A stretch of DNA of 22,572 bases from an uncultured bacterium (GTDB lineage Bacteria; Verrucomicrobiota; Verrucomicrobiia; Opitutales; Intestinicryptomonadaceae): assembly GCA_905214995.1 (NCBI GenBank), contig CAJMOT010000026.1, forward strand, positions 1 through 22,572, written 5' to 3'. The notes below the pieces were generated by a model. The model searched no databases and was not told the DNA's origin. It was given only the letters and a program-made list of their open reading frames with translations. Positions 1 through 8,673 of the stretch are shown piece by piece. The position numbers and the translations under genes were made by a program. How positions within the stretch are numbered: the stretch's first letter is position 1; every line of letters begins with the position of its first letter.

Positions 1-203
1 CGCCCCTGCCGCAGGTCGCGGCGCGCGCGGACTCGCACTTCCTCGTCGAAAAGTCGCAGACGAAAACTTCGACGAGCGTCTCGATATCGAGGATAGACGC
101 CGACGACGGACTGCGGGTTTCGGAGCTCGCGCGGATGCTCGGAGACAGAAATTCCGAGTCGGCGATAGCCCACGCCAAAAAGCTTCTCGATAAAAAATTT
201 TGA
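1..203 (+). CDS. recN: DNA repair protein RecN, C-terminal fragment
   Basis: The frame entering the window reads LPQVAARADSHFLVEKSQ and later VSELARMLG and IAHAKKLL before the stop at 201-203. This is the C-terminal end of RecN, the SMC-like ATPase of double-strand break repair. The first stretch is the conserved RecN D-loop/H-loop region (LPQVAA..DSHFLVEK), and the last helices are the usual RecN tail. Only about 66 residues are visible; the Walker A motif and the coiled coil lie upstream of the window. ftsK follows after a short gap with no obvious terminator, so the two may be cotranscribed. The identification is firm for a fragment because this C-terminal block is highly characteristic. 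Confidence 0.85.
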   Translation, partial: PLPQVAARADSHFLVEKSQTKTSTSVSISRIDADDGLRVSELARMLGDRNSESAIAHAKKLLDKKF

Positions 204-280
204 CACGCCCCGCCTTCGGGGAATTATATAATTTCCTTTATTTCGGCGCGGCGCGCGCGCCGCGCAACCCTTTATTTGAA

Positions 281-3061
281 ATGGCAAAAGAATCCAAAAA
301 GCGCGGACAGAAGCTCGGCGAAGTCGTCGGGCGCAGGCGGCCCGTAATGGGCACGGTATTTCTGTTCGCGGCGTTCATACTTACCGTTTCGGCTCTCTCG
401 TACGCGCCGAGCCAGGACATATTCTTCAAAGAATATTTCGAGTCCGCGCTCAATACGACCGAAATATATACTGAAAACCTCTGCGGGAAATTCGGGGCGA
501 CTTTCACCCTTCTGGGGCTCGTGTGCTTCGGGGCGGCGGCGTACACGATTCCGATTTATCTATTTTGGGCGGGCATTCTCTTCTGGCGTAGGCGCGCTCG
601 CGGAATGTCGGCTCTCGAACTCCTATGCGCAGTCTGCGGGATTTTGTTCTTCTCCGTCCTCTGCGCGGCGCTTCAGGGCGGCGTCGGGGAGTCCGGAGAA
701 TCGAGCGTGTTCTGGCCGCGCGGCTGGGGCGGAAATTTTGGAACCGCCGTTTTCGAGGGGCTGTTGAAGCCGTTTTTCGACGTGTTCGGAAGCGCGGCAA
801 TCGCGGGCTCCCTGTTTTTGTTTTGCGCGGTGGCGGTCTTCGTCGAAAGCCCTGCGGAGGCCGCATGCGAGCTTATCGGAGTCGCCAAGAAGTCGCCGTC
901 GTTTTTATGGAAAGCCGCCAAAATTCTATTTAAAGCCGTAGCGTTTTTGCCGTCGCTGTCGTTCGGGCGCAATAGGGCGCCGGAGGAAAGCTCGGAGGCG
1001 CAGATGCCGCCTGCGGCTTCCCGCGGGCGGCGGTCGCAGCGGGAGAGGGCGGCTACTCCGCCCGTTCCGGAATCCCGCGTTCCCGAACCCGCTCCGCCGC
1101 TTCCGAAACCCACCAGAGCGGAGGCAGCCGCAGCCGCGAATGCCGCGGAAGAAGTTTTGTCCGGATTGGGGGGATTGGGAGAATCCGCCGCTCGGATGCC
1201 GTTATTCGGGAAAAAAACGCGCCCCGCGGCGGCGGGCGAGCCCATCGTAGACTTTGCGGAGCGCTATGCGGAAGAAGACGATTCGGATATTGAGCTCCGC
1301 GCGGAACCTTGCGAGTCCGGCGGCGAAGATTTGACCGGCGGTTTGGGCATAGCGGGAGAGCCTCCCGCGGAAACTCCGCCGCCCGCAGCCGAGCCCGCGG
1401 CTCCGGACGGCCCCTCCGAAATAGATTTGAGCGGCGTGAAAGCCGCGCGCCCGCAAAAGCCTCCCAAGCCCGAAACCCTGCGGGTGGAGGAGTTCAAGCC
1501 CGAAAAGTACGAGGCCAAGCTTCCCGCCAAAACGCGCGACGGGTACGTATTCCCGTCCGTGGATTTGCTCGACAAGGCGGAGGACGAGCTCCCGGGCGGA
1601 CGCGAAAATTACGAGGAGCGCATGTCCGAAATCGTCGCAAAAATCGCCGACTTCGGAATATCCGTAAATCCCGTCAAGGCTTCGTCAGGCCCCGTTATCA
1701 CGCGCTACGAGGTCCGCCCCGCCACGGGCGTCCGGCTCAACAGGATCGCGAGCCTCGAAGACGACATAGCTCTCGGAATCCGCGCCCAGAAAGTCCGCAT
1801 CATCGCCCCGATCCCGGGGCAGGGGACCGTCGGCATCGAAGTCCCCAACAAGCACAGGAGCATGGTGCGCGTGCGCGACATCATAGAGTCGCGCGAATGG
1901 AACGAGAGCCGCGCGGAAATTCCCGTCGCCCTCGGCAAAGACATCACGGGAGTCCCCATCGTCCTCGACCTCGCAAAAATGCCCCACGCGCTGATTGCGG
2001 GCTCAACCGGCAGCGGCAAGAGCGTATGCATAAACTCCATAATACTCTCTCTGCTTTTTAAGACTACCCCCGACGACCTGCGCTTCATAATGGTAGACCC
2101 GAAAGTCGTCGAAATGCAGATGTACAATTCCCTGCCGCACATGCTCATTCCCGTCGTCACCGACCCGAAAAAGGTTCCCGCCGCCCTCAAATGGCTGACT
2201 TCGGAAATGATGCGCCGCTACCGCATATTCAAGGAGACGAGCGTGCGCAACATTGCGGGCTTCAACGCCAAAATCCTCAAGGACGCCCAGGCCGCGCAGC
2301 TCGCCGAGGAGAGCGACGCCGCAATGACCCCCGAAGAGCGCACGGCGCTCGCCTCTCCGGAGGGCGAATCGCCCGATTCGGACGGCGACGGGTTCGAGAT
2401 TCCCAAGAAAAAGCTCCCCTACATAGTCTGCATAATAGACGAGCTCGCCGACCTCATGATGGTCGCGGGCAAAGAGGTGGAGGGCTCGATAGCGCGCCTT
2501 ACGCAGCTCGCGAGGGCCGCCGGCATACATCTTATCGTCGCCACGCAGCGCCCCTCGCGCGACGTCATCACCGGCCTCATAAAATCCAACCTTCCCACGC
2601 GAATCGCCTTTAAGGTGGCCTCGCAAATCGACAGCCGCACCATTCTCGACCACAAGGGCGCCGAAACCCTCATCGGCTACGGCGACATGCTCTACATCAA
2701 CAACGGCTCGTCGGAAATGGTAAGGGCGCAAGGCGCCTTTATGTCCGACGACGAGATTGCGCGCGTCGTCGAGGCTCTCAAAGTCAACGGCGAGCCCGAC
2801 TACGCCGAGGATGTCCAGCAGCAGATCGAGAGCGCGGGCGAGGAGGACGGGGATTCCGAGGGCGGCGAAGAGGGCGACGACCCGATGTTCGCCAAGGCCG
2901 TCGCCGTCGTAAAGTCCAACAAAAAGGCGAGCACCTCCCTCTTGCAGCGCAAGCTCGGCATCGGCTACGGGCGCGCCGCCAGAATCATCGACGAAATGGA
3001 GGAGCGCGGCATGATAGGCCCTGATAACGGCCCCGGAAACCCCCGCGAAGTCTACATCTAA
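281..3061 (+). CDS. ftsK: DNA translocase FtsK/SpoIIIE family
   Basis: FtsK is a membrane-anchored hexameric dsDNA pump that acts at the division septum to segregate the chromosome terminus. The ATG at 281 (MAKESKKRGQKLG) gives 926 residues. A TTG at 200 would overlap recN and add 27 residues that are not FtsK-like. The order seen is several N-terminal membrane segments within about residues 20-230, a Pro/Ala/Glu-rich cytoplasmic linker to about 430, then the alpha-beta RecA-like motor. Walker A GSTGSGKS is at residues 574-581 and Walker B IIDELAD is near 718-724. An acidic, Ser/Pro-rich insertion precedes Walker B. The winged-helix gamma domain, which reads KOPS-type sites, forms the last 60 or so residues. 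All key motor residues are present. There is no clear Shine-Dalgarno. Confidence 0.95.
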   Translation: MAKESKKRGQKLGEVVGRRRPVMGTVFLFAAFILTVSALSYAPSQDIFFKEYFESALNTTEIYTENLCGKFGATFTLLGLVCFGAAAYTIPIYLFWAGILFWRRRARGMSALELLCAVCGILFFSVLCAALQGGVGESGESSVFWPRGWGGNFGTAVFEGLLKPFFDVFGSAAIAGSLFLFCAVAVFVESPAEAACELIGVAKKSPSFLWKAAKILFKAVAFLPSLSFGRNRAPEESSEAQMPPAASRGRRSQRERAATPPVPESRVPEPAPPLPKPTRAEAAAAANAAEEVLSGLGGLGESAARMPLFGKKTRPAAAGEPIVDFAERYAEEDDSDIELRAEPCESGGEDLTGGLGIAGEPPAETPPPAAEPAAPDGPSEIDLSGVKAARPQKPPKPETLRVEEFKPEKYEAKLPAKTRDGYVFPSVDLLDKAEDELPGGRENYEERMSEIVAKIADFGISVNPVKASSGPVITRYEVRPATGVRLNRIASLEDDIALGIRAQKVRIIAPIPGQGTVGIEVPNKHRSMVRVRDIIESREWNESRAEIPVALGKDITGVPIVLDLAKMPHALIAGSTGSGKSVCINSIILSLLFKTTPDDLRFIMVDPKVVEMQMYNSLPHMLIPVVTDPKKVPAALKWLTSEMMRRYRIFKETSVRNIAGFNAKILKDAQAAQLAEESDAAMTPEERTALASPEGESPDSDGDGFEIPKKKLPYIVCIIDELADLMMVAGKEVEGSIARLTQLARAAGIHLIVATQRPSRDVITGLIKSNLPTRIAFKVASQIDSRTILDHKGAETLIGYGDMLYINNGSSEMVRAQGAFMSDDEIARVVEALKVNGEPDYAEDVQQQIESAGEEDGDSEGGEEGDDPMFAKAVAVVKSNKKASTSLLQRKLGIGYGRAARIIDEMEERGMIGPDNGPGNPREVYI

Positions 3062-3078
3062 AATTCGGAGAATTCCAT

Positions 3079-3096
3079 CGGCGCAATGCCGCGCCG
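3079..3096. terminator. GC hairpin between converging ftsK and glgC
   Basis: In the 50-bp gap between two converging genes, CGGCGC and GCGCCG can pair as a 6-bp stem around the loop AATGCC. It lacks a T-tract on either side, so it is only a weak candidate for a shared terminator. Confidence 0.3.
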
Positions 3097-3111
3097 CAAG
3101 CGTTCCGCGAA

Positions 3112-4383
3112 TCAGGCGCGGGTGCCTGCGGGAATCACCGCCGCCTTCGTGACGATGAGTATGCCGTCGCGCACATAGAGCCCTTCGGATTCCCATTTGT
3201 CGGGTTTTCCGTCGGGCGATAGCCAGCAGTTGTCGCCGATGCTCGCGTTCTTGTCGATAATGGCGTTTTCTATGTGGCAGTTTTTGCCTATTCCAAGGCG
3301 CGGAGATTTGTTTTTGCCGTGGAAGTCGTACATGTCTGCGCCCATCATTATGACGTTTTTCATGTACGTTCCCTCGCTTATTATGGAGCGCACGCCGACA
3401 ATGCAGCGTTCGAGGGAGGCGTTGCGTATGAGGCATCCGTCGGAAATGTCGCACCTTTCGATCCGGCTGCCGAATATGCGCGCGCCGGGCAGAAACCTGC
3501 TGTGGGTATATACGGTTTTGCCTTTTTTATAGAAGTCAAACGGGGGGACGTCGTCGGTGAGCGCGAGGTTCGCGTCGAAGAACGCGCGTATCGTGCCGAT
3601 GTCTTCCCAATAGCCGTTGAATACGTGCGCGCGGAGCTTCTTTTTGCCGAGCATTCCTGGAATGATCTCCTTGCCGAAGTCCATTTCCGTTCCCCCCATG
3701 GCCTCTTCGAGAATCTTTCCCGAAAACACGTATATGCCCATCGAAGCCATGCAATAGCCCGCGGGATCGGGATTCTTTATGTCGGAAATCACGCTTGGGC
3801 TTACGAGAAAGGAGTCTATCACCGCGGGATCCTTGGGCTTTTCGGCGAATTCCACTATATTGAGCCCATGGTCCACCTTCATGACGCCGAGGCTCGGAGC
3901 CTCCGAGCGCGGCATGGGTTTGGCGGCGATCGTGATGTCGGCCCCGCTTTCGATGTGGGCGTTTATCATCTTGGTGAAATCCATCTGGTAGAGCTGGTCG
4001 CCGGAGAGGATTAAGTAATAGACGTTTTCCCCCTGGTAACGCTCGAAGTGGTGCATATTTTTGCGCACGGCGTCCGCGGTGCCCTGGTACCAGTTTCCGC
4101 CCGTGTCGGTCTGTTCGGCGGCGAGGATGTCCACGAATCCCTGCCCGAAAGAGTCGAATTTGTAGGTCTGCTGTATGTGCTTGTGAAGGGAGGCGGTGTT
4201 GAACTGGGACAGCAGGTATATGTGGTCGTAGCCCGAATTTATGCAGTTGCTTATCGGAATGTCCACGAGCCTGTATTTGCCCGCGAGCGGAACCGCCGGC
4301 TTGCAGCGGTATTTTGTCAGGGGATAGAGGCGCGTTCCGCGCCCGCCGCCCATGATTATGCTGATTACGTTGTGTCTTGTCAT
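3112..4383 (-). CDS. glgC: Glucose-1-phosphate adenylyltransferase
   Basis: GlgC makes ADP-glucose from ATP and glucose-1-phosphate, the committed step of bacterial glycogen synthesis. The ATG at 4383 gives 423 residues, the usual GlgC length. Upstream in-frame starts would add a basic stretch unlike the family. The nucleotidyltransferase signature GGGRGTRLYPLT is at residues 12-23, followed by KYRCKPAVPLAGKYRLVDIPISN. SGDQLYQMD (metal and sugar-nucleotide site) and EFAEKP are also present. The C-terminal half carries the left-handed beta-helix with hexapeptide repeats, including the IGDNCWL segment. It converges on ftsK and is divergent from tyrS, so it is probably transcribed alone. A good sigma70-type promoter lies about 170 bp upstream. 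No other glycogen gene is in the window. Confidence 0.95.
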   Translation of the reverse strand: MTRHNVISIIMGGGRGTRLYPLTKYRCKPAVPLAGKYRLVDIPISNCINSGYDHIYLLSQFNTASLHKHIQQTYKFDSFGQGFVDILAAEQTDTGGNWYQGTADAVRKNMHHFERYQGENVYYLILSGDQLYQMDFTKMINAHIESGADITIAAKPMPRSEAPSLGVMKVDHGLNIVEFAEKPKDPAVIDSFLVSPSVISDIKNPDPAGYCMASMGIYVFSGKILEEAMGGTEMDFGKEIIPGMLGKKKLRAHVFNGYWEDIGTIRAFFDANLALTDDVPPFDFYKKGKTVYTHSRFLPGARIFGSRIERCDISDGCLIRNASLERCIVGVRSIISEGTYMKNVIMMGADMYDFHGKNKSPRLGIGKNCHIENAIIDKNASIGDNCWLSPDGKPDKWESEGLYVRDGILIVTKAAVIPAGTRA

Positions 4384-4556
4384 ATTTCGGAGTTTTAGGC
4401 GATGGCGTTTTGACCCGCTTCCGGCGCGGAAGTTCCGAAAAGGCGGCCGCGAACCGCGCCGGACGCATCTTCGCAAAACGCGGAAATCTCTTATTATAAC
4501 TTCCGCAGTTTACGGGGAATTATCGCATTTTCATTCCGCAAATCCAGCTTTTTTTG

Positions 4557-4585
4557 ATTATATTTCCGTTAGGGCGGAGCGGCAA
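4557..4585 (-). promoter_or_regulatory. Promoter candidate for glgC
   Basis: Read on the minus strand, TTGCCG (4580-4585) is followed by exactly 17 bp and a perfect TATAAT (4557-4562). This would start transcription near 4550 and leave a leader of about 165 nt before the glgC ATG. Confidence 0.55.
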
Positions 4586-4683
4586 ACCGCGCCGGATTCG
4601 GCGTTCCAACGCGGGTTTGTCCGCCAGTTTTTCATGGGGCGGGGCGCATTTTCCGCGCCTTGCGTCGCGCTTTGTTCCGCGGG

Positions 4684-4720
4684 GCGCCCAAAGATTTGGG
4701 AGGCGCAAACGGGCTGCGCC
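4684..4720 (+). promoter_or_regulatory. Possible alternative hairpins upstream of tyrS
   Basis: GCGCC (4684-4688) can pair with GGCGC (4702-4706), and the same GGCGC can instead pair with GCGCC (4716-4720). This gives two mutually exclusive hairpins. Whether they are transcribed with tyrS is unknown. No T-box sequence is visible. Confidence 0.2.
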
Positions 4721-4781
4721 AAATTAAGTGTTGCCATTTTGAATTTTCGGGGGATAAGTTGGCGGGAAGTTTTTTTTGCAT

Positions 4782-5969
4782 ATGGAAATTGAAAGCCAGC
4801 TCGAAATATTCGCGCAGAACGCCGAGACTTTCATCGGCGCAGAAGATTTGAAGGAAAAGCTCGCCGCCGGCAGGAAGCTCAGGGTGAAGCTCGGAGTCGA
4901 CCCGACGCGCCCAGACCTCACGTTCGGGCACATGGTGGTCTTCAACAAGATGAGGCAGTTTCAGGATCTCGGGCACCAGGCCGTTCTGATTATAGGCGAC
5001 TACACCGCTTGCATCGGCGACCCGAGCGGCCGCTCCGCCCTGCGTCCGGTTCTTACCCCCGAGGAGGTCGAGGCAAACAGCCGCACGTACCTCGATCAGG
5101 CGTTCAAGGTTTTGGACGAGTCCCGCACGGAGGTGCACCGCAACAGCGAGTGGTTTTCAAAGATGTCGTTCGGCGACGCGCTGGAGCTCGCGCGCAAGAT
5201 GACGGTGGCCAGAATGCTGGAGCGCGACGACTTCGCGAAGAGGTACGCTTCCAAGACGCCCGTTTCGATAGTGGAGTTCCTCTATCCGCTCGTGCAGGGG
5301 TACGACTCCGTGATGGTGGAGTCCGACGTAGAGCTCGGAGGCAGCGACCAGCTTTTCAACAACCTCGTCGGCCGCGATCTCCAGGGCCAGCGCGGGGCGG
5401 CGGGGCAGGCGGTGATAACCATGCCGCTGCTGGTGGGGCTCGACGGCGAGAAAAAAATGTCCAAGAGCTACAACAACTACATCGCATTCAACGACGACCC
5501 GCGCCAGATGTTCGGAAAGATAATGTCGGTAGGCGACGACACGATGTGGAAGTACTACCAATACCTTTTGCTCTATTCGCCCGAGCGGATTGCCGCCCTC
5601 AAATCGGGGCACCCGATGGCGGCGAAAAAGGAACTCGCGCGGCTGATGGTCGAAAAGTTCGCCGGCGCGGAGATTGCGCGCGGAGAGCTTGAAAACTTCG
5701 AGAGGGTTTTCTCCAAAAACGAAATTCCCGAGACCATGCCGGAGTTCAAATGGGCGGATGTTGCCGAATCCGGCGAATGCAGGCTCGCCGACATCATGGC
5801 AAAGACCGGTTTTTTCCCGAGCAAAAAGGAGATTCGCAGGCTGATTGAGCAGGGCGCGGTGAAGGTCGATTCGCAGAGGGTGTCGGATCCGTTCGCGGCG
5901 CTCCGGCGGCCCGCGGATTCCGCCGTCGTTCAGGCGGGCAAGAGGATCTTTTTCAGGGTCAGGGCGTAG
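4782..5969 (+). CDS. tyrS: Tyrosyl-tRNA synthetase (class I, TyrZ-like)
   Basis: This enzyme charges tRNA-Tyr with tyrosine. The ATG at 4782 gives 395 residues, fitting the shorter-gap TyrRS branch. A TTG two codons upstream is unlikely to be the start. The class I HIGH motif appears as FGHM at residues 48-51, after LGVDPTRPDLT. KMSKS is intact at 225-229 within GEKKMSKSYNN. The C-terminal S4-type RNA-binding fold is seen in the stretch KKEIRRLIEQGAVKVDSQRV. GGCGGGAAG about 12 bp upstream is a distant Shine-Dalgarno candidate. The MATE gene begins 15 bp after its stop, so the two may share a transcript. Confidence 0.95.
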   Translation: MEIESQLEIFAQNAETFIGAEDLKEKLAAGRKLRVKLGVDPTRPDLTFGHMVVFNKMRQFQDLGHQAVLIIGDYTACIGDPSGRSALRPVLTPEEVEANSRTYLDQAFKVLDESRTEVHRNSEWFSKMSFGDALELARKMTVARMLERDDFAKRYASKTPVSIVEFLYPLVQGYDSVMVESDVELGGSDQLFNNLVGRDLQGQRGAAGQAVITMPLLVGLDGEKKMSKSYNNYIAFNDDPRQMFGKIMSVGDDTMWKYYQYLLLYSPERIAALKSGHPMAAKKELARLMVEKFAGAEIARGELENFERVFSKNEIPETMPEFKWADVAESGECRLADIMAKTGFFPSKKEIRRLIEQGAVKVDSQRVSDPFAALRRPADSAVVQAGKRIFFRVRA

Positions 5970-5984
5970 CGCGCCGGCAGCCGT

Positions 5985-7364
5985 ATGGACGCAGCCCACG
6001 TCGAGGCTCTCGGCACCGAGAGGATATCGAAGCTCATCGTGCGCTATTCGATGCCCACGATGCTCTCGACTGTCGTGAACGCCTCCTACAATGTCGCCGA
6101 CCGCATATTCGTGGGGCGCACTTGCGGCGAGGACGCGCTCGCGGCAATCACGGTGTGCTTTTCTCCGACACTTTTTCTGCTCGCGGTGGCCATGACGATC
6201 GGCCACGGCAGCGCCACGATGATTTCGATATGCCTCGGGGCGGGCAGGCGCGAAGCCGCCGAAAAATTTCTGGGGCAGGCGGTGTTTCTGTTCGGCGTCT
6301 TTTACGCGGTCGTGGCGGCCGTCGCGCTCACGTTCATGCCGCAAATATTGACGTTCTTCGGGGCGACTCCAAAAATCCTCCCCGACGCCTGCGCGTATTA
6401 TTCCATAATCATAGGCGGGCTGATTTTCGACAAGATTTCCTTCGGGGTGAACAACCTCGTGCGCGCCGAGGGCAGGCCGGTCGTCGCAATGGCGACAATT
6501 CTCATCGGAGGGGCGACGAACGTGTTTCTCGACTGGCTGTTCCTCGTGAAGTGGAATTGGGGCGTGCGGGGGCCCGCCATAGCGACGGTCATAGCGCAGG
6601 CGTGCGCTTCCGCGTGGGTAATGGGATATTATTTCAGCGGGAGGAACTTTTTGAAAATCCGCCTGCGCAACGTCCGCGCATTCCCGAGGCTTTTGAGGCA
6701 GATGGCGTCCGCGGGCTCGCCGTCCTTTATAATACAGGCGTTCGCGGCGCTCTCGGTTTCGGTGTTCGTGGTGCAGGCGCGCTCCTACGGGTCGGAGTCG
6801 GCGCTCGCGGTGATAGGCGTGTGCACCACGGTGACGACTTTTCTCTTCCTGCCGATAGTCGGGCTCAGCATGGGCGTGCAGCCGATAGTCGGCTACAACT
6901 GGGGCGCCAAAAATTTCAAAAGGGTTCGCCGCGCGTTCTCCCGCGCGCTGTGGGCAGCCACCGCCGTGTGCGCCGCCGGATTTGCGCTTGCGGAGCTCTT
7001 CCCGGGGGCGATATTCGAGCTGTTCCTCGGTTCCGACTCCCCGCTGCTCTCCACCGGAGAGGGCGCGCTGCGGCTAATGGTCGCGGGCATGGCGTTTATC
7101 GGCGCGAACATTGTGGCGTCGGGGTATTTCCAGGCCACCAAGCGCCCGGCGGTTTCCATATTCGTCACAACCCTCCGCCAGATAATCTTCCTCGTGCCCG
7201 CCATGCTTCTGCTGCCGCGGATTCTGGGGCTCGAAGGGCTGTGGGCGAGCTTCCCGATAGGCGACATAAGCGCGTTTTTCGCAACCCTGTTTTTCATCGT
7301 CCGCGAAATGCGCTCTCTGCGCCGCAAAGTCGGGGAGGAGGAGGCGCGGGCGCGATTCGCCTAA
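5985..7364 (+). CDS. MATE-family multidrug/metabolite exporter
   Basis: This is a 459-residue integral inner-membrane protein of the MATE (MepA/NorM-like, MOP superfamily) type, which exports cationic drugs or metabolites using Na+ or H+ gradients. The N-terminal signature is typical: ISKLIVRYSMPTMLSTVVNA followed by YNVADRIFVG. Roughly twelve hydrophobic segments alternate with short basic loops, and the two halves each show the family's internal GxQPIVGYNWGA-like feature (here MGVQPIVGYNWGAKNFKR near residue 300). It lies 15 bp downstream of tyrS with no Shine-Dalgarno that stands out. The substrate cannot be told from the sequence. A TT/AA-rich hairpin just after the stop may end the transcript. 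Confidence 0.88.
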   Translation: MDAAHVEALGTERISKLIVRYSMPTMLSTVVNASYNVADRIFVGRTCGEDALAAITVCFSPTLFLLAVAMTIGHGSATMISICLGAGRREAAEKFLGQAVFLFGVFYAVVAAVALTFMPQILTFFGATPKILPDACAYYSIIIGGLIFDKISFGVNNLVRAEGRPVVAMATILIGGATNVFLDWLFLVKWNWGVRGPAIATVIAQACASAWVMGYYFSGRNFLKIRLRNVRAFPRLLRQMASAGSPSFIIQAFAALSVSVFVVQARSYGSESALAVIGVCTTVTTFLFLPIVGLSMGVQPIVGYNWGAKNFKRVRRAFSRALWAATAVCAAGFALAELFPGAIFELFLGSDSPLLSTGEGALRLMVAGMAFIGANIVASGYFQATKRPAVSIFVTTLRQIIFLVPAMLLLPRILGLEGLWASFPIGDISAFFATLFFIVREMRSLRRKVGEEEARARFA

Positions 7365-7368
7365 TTCC

Positions 7369-7389
7369 GTTTTTTCGCGCCGAAAAAAC
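7369..7389 (+). terminator. Hairpin after the MATE gene
   Basis: GTTTTTTCG and CGAAAAAAC form a perfect 9-bp stem around the 3-nt loop CGC, starting 5 nt after the MATE stop codon. The stem itself supplies the T-run; no separate T-tract follows, so terminator function is uncertain. Confidence 0.35.
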
Positions 7390-7447
7390 CTCCCGCGCGG
7401 CAAAAAGATATTGAAAAGCGCGCATTTTTGGAAATACTCGGCGCAAT

Positions 7448-8650
7448 ATGTTAAGAAGGACTTTTATAGCCGCTTTGCCGTCTTTTGTCGCGGCGGCAGC
7501 CCTCGGGCAGTCGCACATAGACGCCGGCACCGTCCAGACGGAGGCGGGGCGGCTCGGCGTGCCCGTGTATTCCGTCGCGATAACCTCTCCCGACGCTAAT
7601 ATGGCGGCTCTGGCCAAGCGCGCGTTCGGCCTTCACGGGAGCTATAAAATCGTTCCGCAGCAGAACGCCCAGTTCGTGTTCGATTTCTCTCCCGCGGGCG
7701 CCAATTCCGTCAGGCTCGCGATTTCAAAGGGGCTTTCGTTCGAGAGCGTATGCGGGGGCTCAAGCGCGGTCGAGGCCCTAATGAAGGCCTGCGACGCCGC
7801 CGTTTTGCGCACGCTGCGCTCGCCCGGATTTTTCGCGGGCACGATAGCGTTTTCATATTCGTCCGACGACTGGAAGACTTCCGAAATATGCGTTTCGGAT
7901 ATCGTGTTCCAAAACGTGCGCATGATCACGCGCGACAAGTCGGACTCCCTCATGCCGCACTTTTCGCCCGACGGCAGGAGAATCCTCTACACCGGCTATT
8001 ACAGGACGGGATTTATGGATTTGTACTCCATAGACTTGGCGAACAACACGCGGAGGGTGTTCGCGTCGTTCAAGGGCAGCAATACGGGAGGGTCGTTTTC
8101 TCCCGACGGCTCGAAAGTCGCCCTCATTTTGACCTCCAGCGGCAACGCGGAGGTGTGGATCGCCAACGCTTCGGGCGGGGGATTCAGGAGGCTCACCAAT
8201 AACAAGGCAACAGAGAGCTCCCCGGGATTTTCCCCCGACGGCTCGAAAATCGTATTCGCAAGCGACGACATGGGCGGCCCCCAGATTTACACCATGCCCT
8301 CTTCCGGAGGCAAGATGCGGCGCGTCAACACCCGCATGAGCGGCTACTGCTCCGAGCCCTCCTGGAACCCGCGGGACCCTAACAAAATCGCCTTCACCGC
8401 GGCGGTCGGCAGGGGCTTTCAGGTCGCCGTGTACGACTTTGCGTCCCGCTCGTCCAAATGGGTGAGCTCGGGCGAGAACACTTCGGGCGCGGTGTGGCTC
8501 AACGACGGCAGGCACTTGATATGCACAAAGTCCAAGGGCAATACCCGCAGGCTGTATGTCGTAGACACCGAAACCAACAGCCAAAAGCCCCTCCACACGT
8601 CGTCTTTCAACGCAAAGGAGGCGGACTTCGTGTACGCCCCGCGCCGATAA
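7448..8650 (+). CDS. tolB: TolB-like periplasmic beta-propeller protein
   Basis: This is a 400-residue secreted protein. It starts with a short signal peptide (basic MLRR, hydrophobic core, then AAAALGQ) for export to the periplasm. An N-terminal alpha/beta domain of about 130 residues is followed by repeated PD40/WD40-like strands with the telltale FSPDGRRI, FSPDGSKV and FSPDGSKI motifs and NNKATESSPGFSPDG, as in TolB. TolB binds Pal and outer-membrane partners in the Tol-Pal envelope system. The length is close to TolB (about 430), but no pal, tolA or tolQR gene is adjacent, so a TolB paralogue with another role is possible. It precedes thrH by 23 bp. Confidence 0.75.
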   Translation: MLRRTFIAALPSFVAAAALGQSHIDAGTVQTEAGRLGVPVYSVAITSPDANMAALAKRAFGLHGSYKIVPQQNAQFVFDFSPAGANSVRLAISKGLSFESVCGGSSAVEALMKACDAAVLRTLRSPGFFAGTIAFSYSSDDWKTSEICVSDIVFQNVRMITRDKSDSLMPHFSPDGRRILYTGYYRTGFMDLYSIDLANNTRRVFASFKGSNTGGSFSPDGSKVALILTSSGNAEVWIANASGGGFRRLTNNKATESSPGFSPDGSKIVFASDDMGGPQIYTMPSSGGKMRRVNTRMSGYCSEPSWNPRDPNKIAFTAAVGRGFQVAVYDFASRSSKWVSSGENTSGAVWLNDGRHLICTKSKGNTRRLYVVDTETNSQKPLHTSSFNAKEADFVYAPRR

Positions 8651-8673
8651 AAACAATCCGCCCGCTCTCAAAA

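Larger units (their letters stand above)
4384..4781. other. Divergent intergenic region between glgC and tyrS
   Basis: About 400 bp without a supported gene. It holds a glgC promoter candidate on the minus strand, a second minus-strand TATAAT at 4493-4498, GC-rich alternative hairpins at 4684-4720, and a weak plus-strand promoter candidate (TTGCCA at 4731-4736 with GATAAG at 4753-4758). Short open frames on both strands look like chance. Confidence 0.6.

Noticed and set aside
2003..3454. 483-codon minus-strand open frame
   Set aside because: It lies opposite ftsK and glgC coding sequence, has low-complexity His/Arg-rich content and no domain; it arises from GC-rich codon bias.
4352..4792. 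146-codon plus-strand open frame between glgC and tyrS
   Set aside because: It overlaps both flanking genes' regulatory DNA, has no recognisable motif or ribosome-binding site and contains the glgC promoter in reverse.
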